DNA of 64,000 bases from NCBI GenBank assembly GCA_964497495.1, contig CAZCCZ010000006.1, positions 48,837 through 112,836 on the forward strand, written 5' to 3'. Positions within the stretch are counted from its first letter, which is position 1. The number at the start of each line of letters is the position of its first letter. A program made the translations under genes and the position numbers. The notes beneath the pieces are model-generated. The model ran no database searches. It was not told the DNA's origin and saw only the letters and a list, made by a program, of their open reading frames with translations. Source of the DNA: CAXXOK01 sp964497495. Lineage in GTDB: Bacteria; Bacillota; Clostridia; Christensenellales; Aristaeellaceae. This document shows, in pieces, positions 17,543 to 23,793 of the stretch.

Positions 17543-19291
17543 ATGGAACAGATGATACCGCTTACCATCGACGGCGTACATGTGGAGGTTCCTGCCGGTA
17601 CGACCGTGCTGGAGGCTTCGCGCAAGGCGGGCGTTAAAATCCCCACCCTGTGCTATTTGAAGGATATCAACCAGTCCGGCAGCTGCCGCATGTGCGTGGT
17701 GGACACCGGCGCGCGCGCCTTCCAGGCGGCCTGCGTGCTGCCCGTTACCAAGGACATGGTGGTGAAAACCAGCACCCCGGCCCTGCGCGAGGCGCGCAGG
17801 ACGGTGCTGGAATTGATTTTGAGCAACCACGACAAGAAATGCCTCACCTGCGTACGCAGCCAGAACTGTGAACTGCAGAAGCTCTGCAACGAGTTGGGCG
17901 TGGAAAACGGCGATCACTACGCCGGCAAGATGAACCATTACGACGTGGACGACGTATCGCTTTCCATCGTGCGCGACAACAACAAATGCGTGCTGTGCCG
18001 CCGTTGCGTGGCCGCGTGCGAAAAGGTGCAGGACGTGGGCGTGATCGGCCCCACGAAGCGCGGCTTCCAGACCGCCATCGCCTCCCCGTGGGAAATGCAT
18101 CTTTCGGAAATGGCCTGCATCAACTGCGGCCAGTGCATCACCGTGTGCCCCGTGGGCGCGCTGCACGAGAAGGACGACACGGATCTGGTCTGGAAGGCGC
18201 TCAACGACCCCGCCAAGCACGTGGTGGTGCAAACCGCGCCCGCGGTACGCGCCGCGCTGGGCGAGGAGTTCGGCCTGCCAATGGGTACTAGCGTGACCGG
18301 CAAGATGGCGGCCGCCCTGCGCCGCATGGGCTTTGCCAAGGTGTTCGACACGGACTTCGCCGCCGACCTGACCATTATGGAAGAAGCGACCGAACTGGTG
18401 AGCCGTATCACGAACAACGGCGTGCTGCCGATGATCACCAGTTGTTCTCCGGGCTGGATCAAGTTCTGCGAGCATTATTACCCCGAGTTCCTGCCCAACC
18501 TTTCCACCTGCAAGAGCCCCCACGAAATGGAGGGCGCGATGATCAAGAGCTACTACGCCGATAAGGCGGACATAGACCCTAAGGACATCGTGGTGGTGTC
18601 CGTGATGCCCTGCACGGCCAAGAAGTACGAGGCCAAGCGGCCGGAGCTCGCCAACGGCGGGTACCCGGACGTGGACGTGGTGATCACCACGCGCGAGCTG
18701 GCGCGGATGATCAAGGAAGCCAACATTGATTTCAGCCTCCTGCCGGACGAGGACTTCGACAGCCTGCTGGGCGAAAGCACCGGCGCCAGCGTCATCTTCG
18801 GCGCGACCGGCGGCGTGATGGAAGCGGCGCTTCGCACCGCGTACACGCTCATCACCGGCAAGGAATTGGAGGACGTGGACTTCAAGGCCGTACGCGGCGT
18901 GGAAGGCATCAAGGAAGCGACGGTCAAAATCGGCGATATGGACGTGAGCGTCGCCGTGGCTAGCAGCACCGGCAAGGCCGCTCAACTGCTAGACGCCGTG
19001 AAGAAAGGCGAAAAGAGCTACGCCTTCATCGAGATCATGGGCTGCCCGGGCGGATGCGTAAACGGCGGCGGCCAGCCGATCGTGGACGCGGACGTGCGCG
19101 CCAAGACGGATATCCGCACCGAGCGCGCCAAGGCCCTGTACCGCGAGGACGCGGGCAAGAAGTATCGCAAGAGCCACCAGAACCCGATGATCAAGAAAAT
19201 TTACGACGAATATCTGGAGAAGCCCAACAGCCACAAGGCGCACAAGTTGCTGCACACCACGTATACGGCGCGGCCGAAGTACAGCAAGTAA
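17543..19291 (+). CDS. hydA: NAD-linked [FeFe] hydrogenase catalytic subunit (HydA)
   Basis: 582-residue catalytic subunit. An N-terminal plant-type 2Fe-2S domain (CYLKDINQSGSCRMC) is followed by the His-Cys 4Fe-4S site (HDKKCLTCVRSQNC) and two ferredoxin clusters (CVLCRRCVAAC, CINCGQCITVCP). H-cluster motifs are TSCSPGW (Cys 301), MPCTAKKYE (Cys 357) and GCPGGCVNGGGQP (Cys 501, 505). The small-subunit-like C-terminus is present. The first motif has Ser where many enzymes have a second Cys. Preceded by GAGGAGG. The maturases HydE, F and G are not in the window. Terminated by a hairpin at 19303-19335. Confidence 0.96.
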   Translation: MEQMIPLTIDGVHVEVPAGTTVLEASRKAGVKIPTLCYLKDINQSGSCRMCVVDTGARAFQAACVLPVTKDMVVKTSTPALREARRTVLELILSNHDKKCLTCVRSQNCELQKLCNELGVENGDHYAGKMNHYDVDDVSLSIVRDNNKCVLCRRCVAACEKVQDVGVIGPTKRGFQTAIASPWEMHLSEMACINCGQCITVCPVGALHEKDDTDLVWKALNDPAKHVVVQTAPAVRAALGEEFGLPMGTSVTGKMAAALRRMGFAKVFDTDFAADLTIMEEATELVSRITNNGVLPMITSCSPGWIKFCEHYYPEFLPNLSTCKSPHEMEGAMIKSYYADKADIDPKDIVVVSVMPCTAKKYEAKRPELANGGYPDVDVVITTRELARMIKEANIDFSLLPDEDFDSLLGESTGASVIFGATGGVMEAALRTAYTLITGKELEDVDFKAVRGVEGIKEATVKIGDMDVSVAVASSTGKAAQLLDAVKKGEKSYAFIEIMGCPGGCVNGGGQPIVDADVRAKTDIRTERAKALYREDAGKKYRKSHQNPMIKKIYDEYLEKPNSHKAHKLLHTTYTARPKYSK

Positions 19292-19302
19292 ACCGATGGA
19301 GA

Positions 19303-19336
19303 AACGGGAAGGGGACGAGCGCCTCTTCCCGTTTTA
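19303..19336 (+). terminator. Rho-independent terminator of the hyd operon
   Basis: AACGGGAAG (19303-19311) pairs with CTTCCCGTT (19325-19333) and runs into TTTTA. It lies 11 nt after the hydA stop. This hairpin overlaps upstream start candidates of the next gene. Confidence 0.85.
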
Positions 19337-19379
19337 CGTCCAAAACCGGAAACAAAAAACAGAAAGAACGGTGGAACGA

Positions 19380-19841
19380 TTGGCTTTCGATCTTCAAGTC
19401 GTAGCCCGCAACGCCGCCGCGTGGGCCAAAGCGAAACTGGGTTCCGAGGCGTACAGCCTTCATTGCCTGGCGTTCGTGGAGGACGCCGTGGAAAGAGGCA
19501 ACGGCATCGAGGTTTTCGGCGGGGACTGCGCCAAGGAATCCGCGGACATGTATGGAGCGGAAGCGCAACCCGGCGAGCCGCCCGTGGGGGCGTTCGTGTT
19601 TTACGACTGCACCGGGGAGATCGGCGGTGTCCTACGCAACTGGGGGCACGTGGGCCTGTCCCTCGGGGACGGCCGGGTGATCCACGCCTGGGGCCGCGTG
19701 CGTTCGGACCCGTACCGGGACGTGGAAAAGCTGGAAGGAGCGCCCGGCTGGACGGCCCCGCGCCTGATCGGCTGGGCGCCGTTGGAGCGCGTGCTGCAGG
19801 GCGCCGTAAGCAGGCCGGAATGGCTAACGGAACGTCCGTGA
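19380..19841 (+). CDS. NlpC/P60-like protein without signal peptide
   Basis: 153-residue protein resembling cysteine peptidases/amidases of the NlpC/P60 or CHAP type. A putative nucleophile Cys is in SLHCLAFVEDAVERG, and the His region NWGHVGLSLGDGRVIHAW fits the GHVGIY...VIHA pattern. I see no signal peptide, so it may be cytoplasmic or leave by another route. TTG 19380 is chosen because the open frame to the left encodes the hydA terminator, and GGTGG stands about 5 nt upstream. It ends in a strong bidirectional terminator shared with rplS. Function uncertain. Confidence 0.65.
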   Translation: MAFDLQVVARNAAAWAKAKLGSEAYSLHCLAFVEDAVERGNGIEVFGGDCAKESADMYGAEAQPGEPPVGAFVFYDCTGEIGGVLRNWGHVGLSLGDGRVIHAWGRVRSDPYRDVEKLEGAPGWTAPRLIGWAPLERVLQGAVSRPEWLTERP

Positions 19842-19847
19842 TACGGC

Positions 19848-19880
19848 AAAGCCCGCTTTCCGAAAGGAAAGCGGGCTTTT
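19848..19880. terminator. Bidirectional terminator between NlpC/P60-like gene and rplS
   Basis: A perfect 14-bp inverted repeat, AAAGCCCGCTTTCC (19848-19861) and GGAAAGCGGGCTTT (19866-19879), with a GAAA tetraloop-like centre. T-runs are present on both strands, so it serves the plus-strand gene and the convergent rplS. Confidence 0.9.
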
Positions 19881-19896
19881 ATGGAAACCGGCGGCT

Positions 19897-20247
19897 TTAC
19901 GTGCGGCTGGCTTCCCGGATTTTGGCGGCTTTGCCCTGCAGGTTGCGCAGGTAGTACAGCTTGGCTCTGCGAACCTTGCCCTTGCGGATCAGCTCGATAC
20001 GGTCCAGACGCGGCGAATGCAGCGGGAACGTGCGCTCCACGCCGATACCGTAGCTGACACGGCGTACGGTGAACGTTTCGCGGATGCTGCCGTTACGGCG
20101 GGCGATCACGGTGCCTTCGAATGCCTGCAGACGTTCGCGGTCGCCTTCGACGACCTTCACCCAAACGCGGACGGTGTCGCCTACGCTGAACTCGGGCAGG
20201 TCGGAACGAAGCTGCGCCTTCTCGATGGTGCGGATGATTTCGCTCAT
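19897..20247 (-). CDS. rplS: 50S ribosomal protein L19
   Basis: 116-residue ribosomal protein at the 30S-50S interface. The sequence MSEIIRTIEKAQLR...PEFSVGDTVRVWVKVVEGDRERLQAFEGTVIARR is diagnostic. The start CAT at 20245-20247 has GGAAGGAGA on the minus strand just upstream. It stands alone here rather than with rpsP-rimM-trmD. Its promoter and an 80-nt leader lie at 20248-20361. Confidence 0.97.
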   Translation of the reverse strand: MSEIIRTIEKAQLRSDLPEFSVGDTVRVWVKVVEGDRERLQAFEGTVIARRNGSIRETFTVRRVSYGIGVERTFPLHSPRLDRIELIRKGKVRRAKLYYLRNLQGKAAKIREASRT

Positions 20248-20331
20248 AATTGCGGGTCTCCTTCCCTCATAGACGTTCGTGCCCGCAAGCCTTGCGCTTG
20301 AGCAGAGGACCGTCCGTTTGTCACGGCAAGA

Positions 20332-20361
20332 ATTATAACACGGGAAAGGAGTGGAATGCAA
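20332..20361 (-). promoter_or_regulatory. Sigma-A-type promoter of rplS with hairpin leader
   Basis: On the minus strand, TTGCAT (20356-20361), an 18-bp spacer and TATAAT (20332-20337). The roughly 80-nt leader contains the hairpin CAAGC-GCAAG-GCTTG (about 20284-20299), compatible with the leader structures described upstream of L19 genes in Firmicutes. Confidence 0.65.
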
Positions 20362-20442
20362 GCATGAAATATCCAAATTGCATTCTGATCATAAGTCTGT
20401 TCGCGCTTCCCGGCGGTTGCTCCGTTCCGGGCGGGAGTACGG

Positions 20443-22374
20443 TCAGGAAACGTTGTATACGGCGTCGCCGAAGATATCAATCAGGTAGCGAATCGCTTCC
20501 AGTGTAATCGGTTCGCCGTATCGGTACAGGGTATAGGTTACGTTCTTAACGGCGCTGTACTGCGACGGAACGCGAATGTCGTATGTATAACAATAGGTCA
20601 TGCTGCCATCGGACCCCCGTACTGACGAGGAGATTACCAGATATGTGCCGTAAATGCCCTTACGCCTGGAAACGCTGACGTATATACGGCCGGTTTGTTC
20701 GTATATATTCTTCACCTCCGGGATAATTTGGGTATCAAGCTCATTTTCCGAATATTCTCCGTAAACGCGCGCATTGTCGAGCGGAAGGATCGTGATCTCC
20801 AGATTGAAGCGTTCAACGGGATCCGTCGCAATCAATACGTCGTTTGGGCAGACGTTAAACCAATCTTCATACGAAGTGTAGTCTGCCCAAGCGGGATAGT
20901 ACATACGAAGTATAAAGGCGGTTGAGACATTGTCTCTTGAATAGGCATAAAGCGAACCTGGAATAAAGAAACGGATGTCATCAAAGCGGAATTCCGTTTT
21001 CCCTTCTGCCGTTGCCGAAGCGTCGCTCGCCGTAGGCGGCGGCGTGGTTGAGGGTACAGACGACGGAGAAGGGGACGGAGTGGGCGACGGGGTGGGGGAC
21101 AACGTAGGTGTCGGCACGGGAGAAGGCGTGAGCGCTGCGACGGAAGGCGGCTCCGTTGAAACGGCCGTTCCGCCTTCGTCAAAAGACGAAGTATCAACAG
21201 CCCAATTGCCGTCGGAGTCTATTCGTAAACCAACCGTGCGACTTTGAGCGGGTGTAAACGGCCATGTTTCCGATTCTGTGAACGAAACGGCGTTTGAATC
21301 GAGAAAGCCGAACTGATCGTCGGTCCTCGTCCATTCCATTCCGCCGACATAGGTCAATTGGAATTCGCCTTGCGGAACGTTGACTTCCGCTGTTTCGTTC
21401 GGGCGGACGAAAAAGGCGATGGCGACGTTTTCCGTCTGGTTCGCGGTAAAGTTGGGGGACATGATCCACTTGAAAACCGATAGCTTAATAATCAGCGCGT
21501 AGTTGCTTTCGTTAACGATTTTTAGCGGGCAAACACGCGCTTCTCCGTTTTCATAGAGAACGGTGCCCGTATCAGGGTATGTCTGCAACCTGTCCGTTTC
21601 GGACTGGCTTGCGGTTTGCGTCGCTTGCGGAGCTTGAGAAACCCCCGTCTCCGGAGATTGCGCCTGGAAGGCATCAAACATCGCCGTCGCGTCGACTTTC
21701 GCGGGAACGGATTCCGTCCGATACGGCAGGCTGTGCGCAATCGCATATTCCTGTGCATACGAACCGTCGGGAACGGACAGTGTAAGCTGTTCACAATTCG
21801 TGAAGGCTTCCTCATCGATAGCGGTAACGCTTTGTGGTATAATGACGCTGGTAAGGAAACCGCAATCGTAGAAGGCATGATGCCCGATCTTCTGCGTACC
21901 CGCAGGAATCTGGTACGACGCCGCGTCGAACCCGGCGGGGTAAGTATGCAGCATCCTCTGCACGCCGTCGAAAAGAACACCGTCGATCAAACAGTAAACC
22001 GGGTTTCCGTCCATCAACGTAATGGTATTCAGCTGGGCGCTTGCAAACACTCCCTCCGATAGATTCGTCATGCAGGCCGGCAACGTAACGCTCGTTGTTT
22101 TTTCGCTGAGCATGCATACGATAAGGGTCATACCCATGAAATCATACGGGACTCCCTCGACGATGGATGCGACCGGATAGCCGCCCAGAAGATCCGGTAT
22201 CACGAGCGCGGCGGGATTGCCGGCGATTTCTGTGATGGTCGCCTTTCCGTTGTCTAGAATATAAGTGAAATCCCCTTCCTGATAGGTGTTGTAAACGATG
22301 TTGGTATCCGCCGCGGCGACTGTGCCGAAGAGAAGCGTGGATAATAGAAATAACGCTATCAACATTTTTCTCAC
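20443..22374 (-). CDS. Secreted BspA-type leucine-rich repeat protein
   Basis: 643-residue exported protein. A signal peptide spans residues 1 to about 20 (RKMLIALFLLSTLLFGTVAAA). Leucine-rich LRR_5/BspA-like repeats lie at about 35-215, for example QKIGHHAFYDCGFLTSVIIP and VTAIDEEAFTNCEQL. A domain with beta-rich character follows, then a Pro/Ser/Thr linker (about 440-480) and a C-terminal domain I cannot assign. No LPxTG motif or transmembrane anchor is seen. The start is GTG 22374 with GGGAGG 7 nt upstream on the minus strand. The gene is visibly less GC-rich and uses more A/T-ending codons than its neighbours, which may mean horizontal acquisition. Likely a surface or secreted binding protein. 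Confidence 0.8.
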   Translation of the reverse strand: MRKMLIALFLLSTLLFGTVAAADTNIVYNTYQEGDFTYILDNGKATITEIAGNPAALVIPDLLGGYPVASIVEGVPYDFMGMTLIVCMLSEKTTSVTLPACMTNLSEGVFASAQLNTITLMDGNPVYCLIDGVLFDGVQRMLHTYPAGFDAASYQIPAGTQKIGHHAFYDCGFLTSVIIPQSVTAIDEEAFTNCEQLTLSVPDGSYAQEYAIAHSLPYRTESVPAKVDATAMFDAFQAQSPETGVSQAPQATQTASQSETDRLQTYPDTGTVLYENGEARVCPLKIVNESNYALIIKLSVFKWIMSPNFTANQTENVAIAFFVRPNETAEVNVPQGEFQLTYVGGMEWTRTDDQFGFLDSNAVSFTESETWPFTPAQSRTVGLRIDSDGNWAVDTSSFDEGGTAVSTEPPSVAALTPSPVPTPTLSPTPSPTPSPSPSSVPSTTPPPTASDASATAEGKTEFRFDDIRFFIPGSLYAYSRDNVSTAFILRMYYPAWADYTSYEDWFNVCPNDVLIATDPVERFNLEITILPLDNARVYGEYSENELDTQIIPEVKNIYEQTGRIYVSVSRRKGIYGTYLVISSSVRGSDGSMTYCYTYDIRVPSQYSAVKNVTYTLYRYGEPITLEAIRYLIDIFGDAVYNVS

Positions 22375-22462
22375 GGTGCTGCCTCCCGATTGTGACCGCA
22401 ATAGTGCGGCACTTTTGTCGATAAGAGTGTTCAGTCGAAGCCAGTACCTATCATGATTACCA

Positions 22463-22491
22463 ATTGTATACAGCAGACGGCGGAAAGTCAA
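22463..22491 (-). promoter_or_regulatory. Promoter of the leucine-rich-repeat gene
   Basis: On the minus strand, TTGACT (22486-22491), an exact 17-bp spacer and TACAAT (22463-22468), about 90 nt before the GTG start. Confidence 0.7.
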
Positions 22492-22544
22492 TGTATGAGA
22501 TAGTTCCAGAAAACGACATTGTATTGGAAGACAGTGTAACATTC

Positions 22545-22573
22545 TTGCAACATACAGGTTGAAGATGTATAAT
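22545..22573 (+). promoter_or_regulatory. Promoter of the DUF3298 gene
   Basis: TTGCAA (22545-22550), a 17-bp spacer and a perfect TATAAT (22568-22573). An in-frame ATG at 22572 lies inside the -10 box and so cannot be the start. Confidence 0.75.
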
Positions 22574-22595
22574 GAATTCTTGGGGAGGAGTTGCC

Positions 22596-23771
22596 GTGAA
22601 CGCGCGCAAACACAGCTTTTTCTTGATCACGTTGCTGTTTTTACTGTGCCTGCTTCTGGCTCGGCCTTCCGCGTTCGCGCAGGGGGAAGGCGCAACCGTG
22701 ACCGCTGTGGAAACCGCGATCGGGGAGAATTCCGTGCGTTACCCCCAGTTGTCTGGGATGGCGGACGAGGCGGTTCAGCGGACGATCAACGACGCGGTCG
22801 TGGAAAAAGCGAAGATATCGCAGCGACTGGTGACACTGGGCACCCTGCAAGGCGGGGGAACGGGGCTGACGGTCGATTACGAGGCGTATCTGGCGAACGG
22901 CGTTTTCTCCACCGTAATCAGCGCATACGGCGTAATGGAAAACGGCCGGAGCGGGCAGAACTACGCGGCGCTGGCCTTCGACTTGGCTACCGGAACGCCC
23001 CTTACGTTAAGTGATCTGTTCTCCGACCCGGACGCCGCCGCGCAACGTATGGTCGCCATTCTGGAAGACACCTGGCTGGACGAGCTTTCCGATTATCTGG
23101 TGAACGCTGAACTTTCGCCGCTTCCAACGGACAATTTCTATCTGGACGCGGACGGCATTACCTTCTATTATCCCGCTTCGCAGTTCGCCTTGCTCAGCGG
23201 CTACTGCGGCGCGGCGCAGTTCAACTACGACGAGCTGGCGGATTTCCTGATCCCGGACGCGGAAGCGCTGCCCGCTCGCCTGGGCGCGCTGCCGGCAGTG
23301 CTTACCGACGCGGAAATCAAAGCCAAAGTGGAACAGAGCGCGGCGGCGGGGGAATTGCCGCACGTGCGTGCGAAACTCGGGGACGGCATGACTAATGTGA
23401 TTAATAACTACCGCCTGCTGCGAACGCCGGACCAATATCCGGGCGGCCGGTACTTCCAGTTGGAAGCCCCCATGTTCCGGCAGGTGCTGGTGCTTTCGGA
23501 CGCCCTGACCTCCGGCTACGCGAACTCCGTAGTCGAAGGACTGATGAGCTTCCGGGCCGACCTGTACGGGCTTCGAGCGGGCGTAACGCCGCGCGAACGC
23601 TGGCTGCAGGTGTTGGGCGAGCCGGAAACGACCGTGGAATTCGGCGACGACCTTGCCTACGATTACGGGTTGCCGGTGGGCACAGCGGATTACTACGCCT
23701 TCGGGAAACGACAATTGATGATGTACGCGGACGGGGACGGCGTCCTTTACGCGGTGCGACTGACGCAATAA
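22596..23771 (+). CDS. Secreted DUF3298-domain protein
   Basis: 391 residues with an N-terminal signal peptide (NARKHSFFLITLLFLLCLLLARPSAFAQ). The first half matches the pattern of PdaC/RsiV-type extracytoplasmic domains (DUF4163/DUF3298): YPQLSGMADEAVQRTIND, then ...YAALAFDLATGTPLTLSDLF and FYYPASQFALLSGY. These domains bind peptidoglycan-related ligands such as lysozyme in RsiV. The C-terminal part is unassigned. No transmembrane anchor or catalytic deacetylase domain is present. GTG 22596 has GGGGAGGAG 6 nt upstream. It is followed after 22 nt by ftsK. A cell-envelope role is likely, mechanism unknown. Confidence 0.72.
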   Translation: MNARKHSFFLITLLFLLCLLLARPSAFAQGEGATVTAVETAIGENSVRYPQLSGMADEAVQRTINDAVVEKAKISQRLVTLGTLQGGGTGLTVDYEAYLANGVFSTVISAYGVMENGRSGQNYAALAFDLATGTPLTLSDLFSDPDAAAQRMVAILEDTWLDELSDYLVNAELSPLPTDNFYLDADGITFYYPASQFALLSGYCGAAQFNYDELADFLIPDAEALPARLGALPAVLTDAEIKAKVEQSAAAGELPHVRAKLGDGMTNVINNYRLLRTPDQYPGGRYFQLEAPMFRQVLVLSDALTSGYANSVVEGLMSFRADLYGLRAGVTPRERWLQVLGEPETTVEFGDDLAYDYGLPVGTADYYAFGKRQLMMYADGDGVLYAVRLTQ

Positions 23772-23793
23772 CCACGCGATATACGGAGGGCCT

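Noticed and set aside
19296..19379. Longer N-terminus for the NlpC/P60-like protein
   Set aside because: Those codons are the hydA terminator hairpin and the sequence after it. TTG 19380 with a ribosome-site-like GGTGG fits better.
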